Shown here piece after piece: positions 1-6,067 of a stretch of DNA of 11,426 bases (the first letter of the stretch is position 1; the number at the start of each line of letters is the position of its first letter). A model generated the notes under the pieces. That model made no database searches. It was not told where the DNA came from and saw only the letters and a list, made by a program, of their open reading frames with translations. The stretch is from Mobilitalea sp. (GTDB lineage: Bacteria > Bacillota_A > Clostridia > Lachnospirales > Lachnospiraceae): positions 1 through 11,426 of the forward strand of contig JARKQP010000066.1 of assembly GCA_029974875.1 (NCBI GenBank), in the 5' to 3' direction. A program made the translations under genes and the position numbers.

Positions 1-510
1 GTATCCATCGCCTTTGGAATAATTCCGGTTTTGGCCATACTGATGAATTTTTTCAGCAGTATTGCTTTAGGAATTCCGATGATGCTTTATTTCACCAAAA
101 TCAAAAAATTTGGTATGGTTTTAATCACTTACATAGTGAATGGCATTTTAATGGTGTTCCTGGGTCTGGGGATCTATGCGCTGATTTTTGGGACGGCTCT
201 TGCATTGATTGCAGAACTGGTTTTGCGTTCTGGAAAATATCAAAGTGCCAATCGGGCCATTTTAGCCTTTGCAACTGCCTGTGTCGGAGCGAACGCAAAT
301 ACACTGTATTGGGTTATCGGCAGCAGCAAATTTCTTGAAAGGACAGCCACGTCAATGGGAGAGGATTATATGAATGCAGTTGTCGGATACTTTGATTATT
401 GGTGGGTATTCCCTGCGGTGGTGCTGTCCACTTTTATTGGTGGTATGATCGGAGGGCTTTTAGGCAAGAGGATTTTGAAAAAACACTTTATCAGGAGCGG
501 GCTGGTCTAA
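1..510 (+). CDS. ECF transporter S component, MptD/Trep_Strep type (5' partial)
   Basis: This is the 3' part of an integral membrane protein. The reading frame is open from base 1, and 169 residues are visible before the TAA at 508-510. The visible part is almost wholly hydrophobic, with about four membrane segments and short basic loops, and ends in a basic tail (KRILKKHF). Its sequence resembles the MptD/Trep_Strep group of putative substrate-binding (S) subunits of energy-coupling factor vitamin and cofactor importers. The next two genes encode an EcfT-like membrane subunit and a double ATPase, which gives the order S-T-A of a dedicated (group I) ECF importer. The stop overlaps the next start as TAATG, so translation is probably coupled. 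The substrate cannot be told from the sequence. The true start lies upstream of the window. Confidence 0.8.
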   Translation, partial: VSIAFGIIPVLAILMNFFSSIALGIPMMLYFTKIKKFGMVLITYIVNGILMVFLGLGIYALIFGTALALIAELVLRSGKYQSANRAILAFATACVGANANTLYWVIGSSKFLERTATSMGEDYMNAVVGYFDYWWVFPAVVLSTFIGGMIGGLLGKRILKKHFIRSGLV

Positions 511-1244
511 TGGAAACGATGCTGCGCAATACGCGCCCAACTGCGAAACAAATGTATTTAGACCCCCGCACAAAGATTTTTCTTTGCCTTACAGTTTCCT
601 TTGTTATGCTTGCAGGTGATGGCATGGGAACTATGCGCTATGTGCAGCCATGCTTAGGGGCCGTTCCGTTGATGTTTCTCATCATTTTGAAAAAGCCGTT
701 GATTGCGGCTTACTATGCAGGGATGTATGTTGCTTCGGCAACAATTCCTTACCTATTGATGCCCCATTTACCGCCAGTTGTCAATTTCCTATTTACTGGA
801 GTTGTGGTAGTGTCAACACAGGCGCTGCCGAGTATGTCGATGTTTTGCTTCTTGATATTGACTACGACTGTAAGTGAATTTATGGCTGCAATGGACAGCT
901 TACATATATCCAAAAACTTTACTGTCCCTGTGTCCGCCATGTTCCGCTTTTTCCCTACCATCAGGGATGAGTATGCGGCCATTCGTGATGCCATGAGGCT
1001 CCGGAATACCGGTTCTTGGCGTAATCCCATAGAAATGCTGGAATATCGGATGGTTCCACTTTTGACGGGGCTTGTTTCCATCGGGAACGATTTATCCGCA
1101 TCAGCGTTAACGCGGGGCTTAGGCGCCCCGGCACATCGTACCAATGTGTGCCCAATCGGATTTCACTGGCAGGACGCAGTTGCCGCAATGTTCTGCCTTG
1201 TAATTCTTGTCCTTTTTGGTTTGTCGGCCATCTTAGGATGGTAA
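510..1244 (+). CDS. ecfT: ECF transporter transmembrane (T) component, EcfT/CbiQ family
   Basis: This 244-residue membrane protein is the scaffold subunit that would couple the ATPases to the S component. The first ATG in frame after the upstream stop (510) is chosen because it overlaps that stop. An AGGAG lies at 493-497, and a second ATG at 519 is an alternative. After a soluble N-terminus there are hydrophobic segments near residues 22-36, 50-61, 64-84, 91-120 and 224-242. The cytoplasmic region around 140-205 carries two X-Arg-X triplets, L-R-N at 164-166 and T-R-G at 201-203. The second sits in the A-L-T-R-G-L-G-A context typical of the EcfT coupling helices that dock on the ATPases. Length is normal for the family. 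A longer frame opens at 399 inside the S gene but has no supporting signal. Confidence 0.85.
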   Translation: METMLRNTRPTAKQMYLDPRTKIFLCLTVSFVMLAGDGMGTMRYVQPCLGAVPLMFLIILKKPLIAAYYAGMYVASATIPYLLMPHLPPVVNFLFTGVVVVSTQALPSMSMFCFLILTTTVSEFMAAMDSLHISKNFTVPVSAMFRFFPTIRDEYAAIRDAMRLRNTGSWRNPIEMLEYRMVPLLTGLVSIGNDLSASALTRGLGAPAHRTNVCPIGFHWQDAVAAMFCLVILVLFGLSAILGW

Positions 1245-1265
1245 TTTTGTTAAGGGGGTGAAGCT

Positions 1266-2732
1266 TTGATACAAGCGGAACAGGTTTCTTTTACCTATGA
1301 AAATGCCAGTAATGGCGCCGCTATTGCCGATATTAGCGCTGAGATCCTAAAAGGTCAGGTTGTACTCCTGTGCGGAGAATCAGGCAGCGGCAAGACTACA
1401 TTTAGCAGGCTTATTAACGGGCTGGTTCCTTCCTATTACGAAGGTAAAATGGCCGGGGAGGTTTTTGTCGAAGGCAAGGATATCCGGAATACTGAACTAT
1501 ATGAGCTGGCTCTCTTTGTAGGCTCTGTATTCCAAAATCCGAAATCTCAATTCTACACGCTTTTAACAGACACCGAGATTGTCTTTGCCTGCGAAAACCT
1601 TGGGATAGATAGGGCAGAGATTCTGGAGCGGTTTGACCGGACGGTAGAAGCCCTACATATCGAAAAGCTGCTGGGAAGAAGTCTGTTTGCGCTTTCAGGA
1701 GGGGAAAAGCAGAAAATAGCTTGTGCGTCTGTAGGTGCATTGATGCCCGATATATTTGTTCTGGACGAGCCTTCTTCTAATCTTGATATTAGCACTATAC
1801 AGGACCTGCAAAAGATTCTTCTTGTCTGGAAGGCACAAGGAAAAACGATTGTGATTGCAGAGCACCGCCTCGCGTGGCTGCGCGGTATTGCAGACCGGGT
1901 GCTGTTTTTCAAGGATGGAAAAATAGAAAGGGATTTGGACGCGGATTCATTTTGGGGAATACCACCAGAAAAGCTTAATTATATGGGATTGCGCGCTTAC
2001 AGCCGCTTTACTCCGGAGAATCAGCTAAAAGCAGACAAGCCTGGAAAAATCGAACTAAGAGACTTTCGATTCTCCTATAAGAAATCGCCTGTACTAAATA
2101 TTCCATACTTGGAGATATCCCAAGGAGCCGTGGTGGCTGTTTTAGGCGACAATGGGGCTGGAAAAACGACTTTTGCCCGCTGTCTTTGCGGATTGGTGAA
2201 AAAGGCACAAGGTTCGTTGGATTATAAAGGAAGACTATATACCGGGAAAAAGCGTACACATCTTTGCTACATGGTAATGCAGGATGTCAACCATCAGTTG
2301 TTTTCAGAAAGCGTGATGGATGAAGTTGTGCTGGGGGTGGATATTTCCACGGACGAGGATAGAGAGAAAATTGCCGGAGAAATTTTATCAGCGCTGGATC
2401 TATTAGAGTACAAGGACGCGCATCCTATGTCCCTTTCGGGTGGACAAAGACAAAGGGTCGCGATTGCCAGTGCGATTGCATCTAATAAGGAGATTATTGT
2501 ATTTGACGAGCCGACCAGTGGTTTGGACTATCGGCACATGAAAGAAGTTGCCCAAAATATACACCAGCTTTCTTCTTTAGGGAAAACACAGTTTATCATT
2601 ACCCACGATCCCGAATTAGTGGCTGCGTGCTGTAATTACTTTATTTTTATAGAGAATGGGGCAGTCACCCACAGAGGGGAATGGACTTCAAAAAACATAG
2701 AATTAGTAGCCGGTTATTTTGACCGTGTCTGA
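1266..2732 (+). CDS. ECF transporter ATPase with two fused ABC domains
   Basis: This 488-residue cytoplasmic protein would power the ECF importer, and both EcfA domains are on one chain. Domain 1 has a Walker A at 37-45 (GESGSGKTT), Q-loop Q90, signature LSGGE at 143-147, Walker B ending in DEP at 167-169, and switch His200. Domain 2 has a Walker A at 294-302 (GDNGAGKTT), Q-loop Q339, signature LSGGQ at 390-394, Walker B with DEP at 414-416, and His447. All catalytic elements are present in both halves. The start is a TTG 21 bases after the EcfT stop. It is supported by a strong AAGGGGGTGA site at 1252-1261, and no nearby ATG competes. The fused form matches dedicated ECF systems such as YkoD-type ATPases, rather than the separate EcfA1/EcfA2 shared module. 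Confidence 0.92.
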   Translation: MIQAEQVSFTYENASNGAAIADISAEILKGQVVLLCGESGSGKTTFSRLINGLVPSYYEGKMAGEVFVEGKDIRNTELYELALFVGSVFQNPKSQFYTLLTDTEIVFACENLGIDRAEILERFDRTVEALHIEKLLGRSLFALSGGEKQKIACASVGALMPDIFVLDEPSSNLDISTIQDLQKILLVWKAQGKTIVIAEHRLAWLRGIADRVLFFKDGKIERDLDADSFWGIPPEKLNYMGLRAYSRFTPENQLKADKPGKIELRDFRFSYKKSPVLNIPYLEISQGAVVAVLGDNGAGKTTFARCLCGLVKKAQGSLDYKGRLYTGKKRTHLCYMVMQDVNHQLFSESVMDEVVLGVDISTDEDREKIAGEILSALDLLEYKDAHPMSLSGGQRQRVAIASAIASNKEIIVFDEPTSGLDYRHMKEVAQNIHQLSSLGKTQFIITHDPELVAACCNYFIFIENGAVTHRGEWTSKNIELVAGYFDRV

Positions 2733-2775
2733 AGCATAATGCTTGGGACCGTTTTTGTTTGCTATAGGGTATAGA

Positions 2776-2812
2776 AAAACCACAGAGAATTTTGGCCTCT
2801 GTGGTTTTCTTT
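2776..2812. terminator. Bidirectional intrinsic terminator between ECF operon and tRNA
   Basis: A perfect 12-bp stem (AAAACCACAGAG at 2776-2787, CTCTGTGGTTTT at 2797-2808) encloses a 9-base loop. It is followed by T-rich sequence on the + strand and preceded by an A-run that serves as the T-tract on the - strand. It would stop both the ECF operon and the convergent tRNA-Ala transcript. Confidence 0.85.
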
Positions 2813-2816
2813 GTAA

Positions 2817-2889
<73 letters not shown>

Positions 2890-2897
2890 GTAGTGGC

Positions 2898-2926
2898 ATT
2901 ATAACACGGATAATGGAGGAAAACAA
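2898..2926 (-). promoter_or_regulatory. Promoter of tRNA-Ala
   Basis: On the - strand a -35-like TTGTTT (2921-2926) and a consensus -10 TATAAT (2898-2903) are separated by 17 bases. The expected start near 2891 is only about two bases from the tRNA 5' end, so the 5' leader would be very short. Confidence 0.7.
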
Positions 2927-2944
2927 GAGGAAGATGAACCGAGA

Positions 2945-2966
2945 ATTGTGTCAATATTGTGTCAAT
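2945..2966. repeat. Perfect tandem duplication of an 11-base unit
   Basis: ATTGTGTCAAT occurs twice head to tail (2945-2955, 2956-2966), 20-40 bases upstream of the tRNA promoter. On the - strand each copy contains a consensus -35 hexamer (TTGACA), but both are too far from the tRNA -10 to serve it. The role is unknown. It could be a protein binding pair or a relic of an inserted element. Confidence 0.6.
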
Positions 2967-3051
2967 ATCGTGAGGGGCAGAAGGGTAGGATATGGGCGGA
3001 TAGTGATGAAAAACCGGGCAATAGCTTTTATGTACCGTTACCCCTGGTATT

Positions 3052-3076
3052 GTGTGAAATGAAGATCATTTCACAC
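3052..3076. repeat. Perfect 11-bp inverted repeat (hairpin) in a gene-free stretch
   Basis: GTGTGAAATGA (3052-3062) and TCATTTCACAC (3066-3076) are exact reverse complements around a 3-base AGA loop. No T-tract follows, and a GC-rich stretch comes next (3077-3103), so it is not a normal intrinsic terminator. Around it, from 2930 to 3150, I see no credible gene. Confidence 0.65.
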
Positions 3077-3158
3077 CCGGCACCCGGTGGCTCCGCGGCC
3101 GAATGATCGTCAGTGTGACAATGATGTTGACGTACAAAAAGAATATATAAATCAGGGA

Positions 3159-3187
3159 TTGAGTTTTAAAAAAGAATATGGTATAAA
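3159..3187 (+). promoter_or_regulatory. Promoter upstream of YitT-family gene
   Basis: TTGAGT (3159-3164) and TATAAA (3182-3187) are separated by 17 bases, in an AT-rich setting. The start would be near 3194, giving a leader of about 95 bases before the YitT-family gene. Confidence 0.6.
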
Positions 3188-3234
3188 TAAAAAAGAACTA
3201 AATAAACCAAAAGTATTAGGCGATAGCCTTGATC

Positions 3235-3273
3235 CACGTCTGTTAGGGAAAATCTTAGCAGGCGTGTTTTTTT
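3235..3273 (+). terminator. Intrinsic terminator in the leader of the YitT-family gene (candidate attenuator)
   Basis: A 13-bp stem (3235-3247 with 3254-3266, including three G-U pairs) closes a 6-base loop. It is followed by seven T residues at 3267-3273. The GGAG ribosome binding site of the next gene begins at 3276, so the terminator sits entirely within that gene's leader, downstream of its own promoter. A small AGGC-GATA-GCCT hairpin precedes it at 3218-3229. The arrangement suggests transcription attenuation, but I do not recognise a known riboswitch class. Confidence 0.7.
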
Positions 3274-3289
3274 ATGGAGTGTAATGAGT

Positions 3290-4183
3290 ATGAAAAAGCT
3301 GAGGATATTATTTGAAGTACTGACAATCATATTTGGAAATTTTCTTTATGCAGCAGGGGTGGTTTTCTTTATCATGCCCTCAAAGCTGATTACAGGAGGC
3401 ACTACAGGGATTGGAATATGCATCAGCCAGTATTTTGGGCTTCCGGTGTCCTATTTCGTATTTGGCTTTAATGTAATTATGTTTATTTTGGGCTTCTTCC
3501 TTATGGGGAAGAAATTTGCCCTTACCACACTGGTCAGCACCTTTTGCTATCCCCTTGCCCTGGAGTTATTGAATAAAGCCGCCGGAGGTTATGTGGTGAC
3601 GGAGGATATTTTCCTGTGCGTGCTCTTTGGGGGAATCTGTATTGGTGCGTCCATTGCCCTGGTGATCCGGGCAGGAGCGAGTACGGGAGGAATGGATATA
3701 CCCCCGCTCATCCTATATAAGTATTTTCGCATCCCGGTATCCGTCAGCCTATATATTGCTGATTGTATGATACTTGCGCTGCAGGCTGATTTTAGCGACA
3801 GGGAAAAGGCTCTTTATGGGATTGCTTTGGTACTGGCTTACACGGTTATTATTGACAAGCTTCTGATGCTGGGTACGAATAAGATGCAGATAAAGGTAGT
3901 GAGCAGCCAGATAGCAGACATAAAGGATGCCATTATTTCAGAGGTTGACAGGGGAGTAACCCTTTTGCATGGGCAGACAGGGTATCTGGAGGAAGAGATG
4001 GATATTCTGCTGAGCGTGGTTTCCAACAGGGAGCTTTCGAAGGTGGAAAGACTGGTGCATGATATTGATAAGGACGCCTTTGTAATTATTAACCGTGTCA
4101 GTGAGGTAAAGGGCAGAGGGTTTAGCGAAGGAAAGAGATATCTGAAAAGAAGGTCTGAAAAAAGCCTGAAAAGAGGATACTAA
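3290..4183 (+). CDS. YitT family membrane protein (DUF161 plus DUF2179)
   Basis: This 297-residue protein has a hydrophobic N-terminal two thirds (membrane segments near residues 8-29, 55-73, 77-95, 108-128 and 150-190). These carry the family hallmarks P-S-K-L-I-T-G-G-T-T-G-I-G at 30-42 and G-A-S-T-G-G-M-D at 129-136. The C-terminal soluble DUF2179 domain spans roughly 216-271. Members are widespread in Firmicutes, often in several copies, and their biochemical role is not established, so no substrate is assigned. ATG 3290 is preferred because GGAG at 3276-3279 is 10 bases away. ATG 3284 (two codons longer) is only 4 bases from it. The gene stands alone, with its own promoter and leader terminator upstream and a new promoter 11 bases after its stop. 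Confidence 0.9.
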   Translation: MKKLRILFEVLTIIFGNFLYAAGVVFFIMPSKLITGGTTGIGICISQYFGLPVSYFVFGFNVIMFILGFFLMGKKFALTTLVSTFCYPLALELLNKAAGGYVVTEDIFLCVLFGGICIGASIALVIRAGASTGGMDIPPLILYKYFRIPVSVSLYIADCMILALQADFSDREKALYGIALVLAYTVIIDKLLMLGTNKMQIKVVSSQIADIKDAIISEVDRGVTLLHGQTGYLEEEMDILLSVVSNRELSKVERLVHDIDKDAFVIINRVSEVKGRGFSEGKRYLKRRSEKSLKRGY

Positions 4184-4193
4184 CTTTACTGCA

Positions 4194-4222
4194 TTGACAA
4201 ATCAAGAATGCACGGGTATAAT
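4194..4222 (+). promoter_or_regulatory. Consensus promoter of the zinc uptake operon
   Basis: A perfect TTGACA (4194-4199), a 17-base spacer and a perfect TATAAT (4217-4222) start 11 bases after the YitT-family stop codon. Such a strong promoter implies that control comes from a repressor, which fits the inverted repeat immediately downstream. Confidence 0.85.
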
Positions 4223-4226
4223 TCTG

Positions 4227-4245
4227 AATGCAAATGGTTTGCGTT
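4227..4245. promoter_or_regulatory. Candidate metal-repressor operator at the start site
   Basis: AATGCAAA (4227-4234) and TTTGCGTT (4238-4245) form an inverted repeat, with 7 of 8 positions complementary, around a TGG centre. It spans the expected transcription start (about 4229) of the znu operon. Position and size fit a Fur/Zur-type dimer site. The sequence does not match the Bacillus Zur or streptococcal AdcR consensus that I know, so the regulator is unassigned. Confidence 0.5.
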
Positions 4246-4315
4246 AAACTTGAGCGAAAGTAGTTTTAATATAGTCAATTGTGAAATAATATAGATAGTG
4301 AAGTTTTTCATACAT

Positions 4316-4379
4316 ATTGATACAAAGCTTTCGTTCCGTGCTGTATACGCGCAAATTGCGATCAGGAACCTGTATCAAT
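4316..4379 (+). other. Structured leader with nested inverted repeats
   Basis: Within the roughly 200-base untranslated leader, ATTGATACA (4316-4324) pairs perfectly with TGTATCAAT (4371-4379). Inside it GTTCC (4333-4337) pairs with GGAAC (4365-4369), and at the tip CGCAA (4350-4354) pairs with TTGCG (4356-4360). A competing TGTAT at 4342-4346 could pair with the first arm instead. This could be a regulatory RNA element. It matches no riboswitch consensus known to me. The rest of 4246-4426 holds no credible gene. Confidence 0.45.
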
Positions 4380-4441
4380 CGCATGGGCAGCTGCATTTTG
4401 CAATCGCCTATAATTTTAATAAGTGGAAGGAGAAGGGCACT

Positions 4442-4741
4442 ATGAATATGCGGAAGAGAATACTGGTATTCCTATTAATATTGGCTGTAACCTGTGTGCC
4501 GTTGCTCTCTCTTTTCTATATTGATGTGCACCTACACCATGAATGTACGGGAACGGAGTGCCAGGTGTGCGCACATATTGAAACGGCTTTACAAAATCTC
4601 AATAACCATAAAAATTTTTTTATAGCCCCATTCTTTCTTTTGGCAGCTGCCATTGTGACAGCCTGCCTCTGCTTGTCCGGAAATATCATCTGTCGGTCTG
4701 AAGAGACATTAATCACCTTGAAGGTAGAACTGCTGAATTGA
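4442..4741 (+). CDS. Small His/Cys-rich two-helix membrane protein, first gene of the zinc operon
   Basis: This 99-residue protein has a basic N-terminus (MNMRKR), a first hydrophobic segment at about 7-27, a polar stretch, and a second hydrophobic segment at about 59-80. Just after the first segment comes a dense set of possible metal ligands: H30, H32, H33, E34, C35, C40, C43 and H45, within an H-H-E-C-T-G-T-E-C-Q-V-C core. With both termini inside, this cluster would face outward. ATG 4442 is chosen for its AAGGAG at 4427-4432. The frame stays open upstream to 4298 without any start signal. I know of no named family. As the first gene of a Znu operon it probably binds or senses extracellular zinc, but this is inference from ligands and context. 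Confidence 0.75.
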   Translation: MNMRKRILVFLLILAVTCVPLLSLFYIDVHLHHECTGTECQVCAHIETALQNLNNHKNFFIAPFFLLAAAIVTACLCLSGNIICRSEETLITLKVELLN

Positions 4742-4761
4742 AGCTGCATCAGTAATAATTT

Positions 4762-4790
4762 ACATCGGATCCCATGTCCGGTGTTATTTT
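4762..4790 (+). terminator. Weak intercistronic hairpin before znuA
   Basis: ACATCGGA (4762-4769) pairs with TCCGGTGT (4777-4784) with one G-U pair around a 7-base loop, followed by TATTTT. The stem is short and the T-tract is broken, so it may act as a partial terminator or an mRNA stabilising hairpin. It would set the ratio between the small membrane protein and znuA. Confidence 0.4.
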
Positions 4791-4845
4791 CGTATGCAAA
4801 ATTAAGTAAGGCGTAGATGCCATTCATTCAGGAGGTTCAATTATT

Positions 4846-5889
4846 ATGAGAAAAAATTTAATAGCAAGTATTCTGGTACTGTGCCTGTGCATGGGTACCT
4901 TAGCCGGTTGTACCGGTTCACGGGAGCCTCAGTCCCCCGGTAACAGTGCTGCAGAGGCGGACGGTGAGCAGGTGGCTGGAACGAAAGGGCTTAGTATCGT
5001 TTGCACAATTTTTCCCCAGTATGACTGGGTTCGGGAAATCCTTGGGAATCAGGAGGGAGCTGAGGCTCCTGGCAATGCGGAGCTGACCCTGCTGTTGGAC
5101 AATGGAGTGGATCTTCACAGCTATCAGCCCACAGCTGGGGATATTGCCAAGATTGCAGCCTGTGATTTGTTTATCTATGTTGGAGGGGAGTCTGACCATT
5201 GGGTGGCAGATGCCCTTGCGGAAGCAACCAATAAGGATATGAAGGTAATCAATATGATGGAGGTGCTCGGGGACAGTATTAAGGAGGAAGAGCTGGTAGA
5301 AGGTATGGAAGCGGAAGAGGAGGAGGAAGAAGAGGGCGGGGAGGCCGAAGCGGAGTATGATGAGCATGTATGGCTCTCTTTAGAAAATGCTGAGGTAATC
5401 TGTAAAGCCATTGCTGCAGCACTTTCAGAAGTAGATGCAAGGAATAAGGCCGTATATGAAAAGAATTTAGCCGGTTATACGGAAAAGCTGGAAGCCTTAG
5501 ATGCAGATTACCAGAAGGCAGTGGACGGCGCAGCCCGCGCTACCCTGCTGTTCGGGGACAGGTTTCCTTTCCGTTACCTGGTAGATAATTACGGATTGGA
5601 TTATTATGCCGCCTTTGTAGGCTGCTCTGCGGAGACAGAAGCAAGCTTTGAAACTATCGTATTTCTGGCAGGGAAAACGGATGAACTAAGCCTCCCGGCA
5701 GTTTGCGTCCTGGAAAGCTCTGACCAGTCCATAGCAAAAACGATTATTAATAACACTAAAAGCAAGAACCAGAAAATTCTTGTCATGGATTCCATGCAGT
5801 CCGTCACCTCAAAGGATGTTGCAAATGGCGCGAAATACCTTTCTATTATGGAAGAAAATCTTAAGGAACTAAAGGAAGCGCTTAATTAA
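4846..5889 (+). CDS. znuA: Zinc (or manganese) ABC transporter substrate-binding lipoprotein ZnuA/AdcA
   Basis: This 347-residue cluster A-I binding protein captures metal outside the membrane for ZnuB/ZnuC. It has a lipoprotein signal peptide with lipobox L19-A20-G21-C22, then a low-complexity linker to about residue 46. The mature fold starts at I-V-C-T-I-F-P-Q-Y-D. Ligand His91 lies in D-L-H-S-Y-Q-P and His174 in Y-D-E-H-V-W. Between them the usual His-rich loop is replaced by a Glu-rich one (about 147-173, with seven consecutive Glu at 157-163). The third canonical His, expected in an H-x-A-F-x-Y motif, appears to be replaced by G-D-R-F-P-F (237-242), leaving Asp238 there. An E290-S-S-D293 segment could give the last acidic ligand. 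The start has AGGAGG at 4830-4835. Confidence 0.9.
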   Translation: MRKNLIASILVLCLCMGTLAGCTGSREPQSPGNSAAEADGEQVAGTKGLSIVCTIFPQYDWVREILGNQEGAEAPGNAELTLLLDNGVDLHSYQPTAGDIAKIAACDLFIYVGGESDHWVADALAEATNKDMKVINMMEVLGDSIKEEELVEGMEAEEEEEEEGGEAEAEYDEHVWLSLENAEVICKAIAAALSEVDARNKAVYEKNLAGYTEKLEALDADYQKAVDGAARATLLFGDRFPFRYLVDNYGLDYYAAFVGCSAETEASFETIVFLAGKTDELSLPAVCVLESSDQSIAKTIINNTKSKNQKILVMDSMQSVTSKDVANGAKYLSIMEENLKELKEALN

Positions 5890-6045
5890 GGAAGCTGGTT
5901 TGCTAATTAAGGATGTTGATTTATCCAATTAAGGAAGCTGGTTTACCCAATTAAGGATGATAGGTTTGTTCAATTAAAGGATGACAGGTTTGTTCAATTA
6001 AAAATGGTAGTTTTATTCAATAAGGATGGCAGAAAGGAATTAAAG
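5875..6045 (+). repeat. Degenerate tandem repeat array between znuA and znuC
   Basis: About eight head-to-tail units of 16-24 bases fill almost the entire znuA-znuC gap. Their shared form is GGA(A/T)G-(C/T)TGGTTT-N4-AATTAAG. Units end at about 5890, 5911, 5933, 5955, 5979, 6002, 6024 and 6045. The first unit is the last codons and stop of znuA itself, so the array looks like a tandem duplication of the gene's 3' end that later drifted. Each unit carries a TAA and an AAGGA-like string. There are no spacers, so it is not a CRISPR array. Confidence 0.8.
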
Positions 6046-6051
6046 TTCCTT
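6034..6051 (+). repeat. Small hairpin before znuC start
   Basis: AAGGAA (6034-6039) and TTCCTT (6046-6051) are perfect complements around TTAAAG. The hairpin buries the upstream SD-like AAAGGAA and the in-frame TTG at 6050. This argues for ATG 6068 as the znuC start, and the hairpin may modulate its translation. Confidence 0.4.
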
Positions 6052-6067
6052 GGAAAAGAGGTTGTAT

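Noticed and set aside
2733..2766. Additional terminator right after the ECF ATPase gene
   Set aside because: The AAGCAT/ATGCTT palindrome has a one-base centre and cannot form a good hairpin. The strong bidirectional terminator a few bases later suffices.
3194..3273. Fluoride or preQ1 riboswitch before the YitT-family gene
   Set aside because: The small hairpin GGC-GAUA-GCC superficially recalls fluoride switch fragments, but the conserved core segments of both classes are absent.
3087..3284. Possible 65-residue + strand gene ending at the YitT-family start
   Set aside because: It starts at a GTG with no ribosome binding site and crosses a promoter. Its C-terminus is read entirely through a strong terminator stem and T-tract, so the frame is most likely accidental.
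4298..4441. N-terminal extension of the small His/Cys protein back to a GTG
   Set aside because: There is no ribosome binding site at the GTG. The region folds as nested inverted repeats. A clear AAGGAG precedes ATG 4442, after which a membrane-anchor sequence begins at once.
5175..5411. Ser-rich - strand open frame opposite znuA
   Set aside because: The Ser runs are simply the complement of the Glu-rich codons of ZnuA.
5875..6045. CRISPR array
   Set aside because: The units are short, degenerate and directly abutting, without unique spacers, and they lie inside a metal transport operon with no cas genes.
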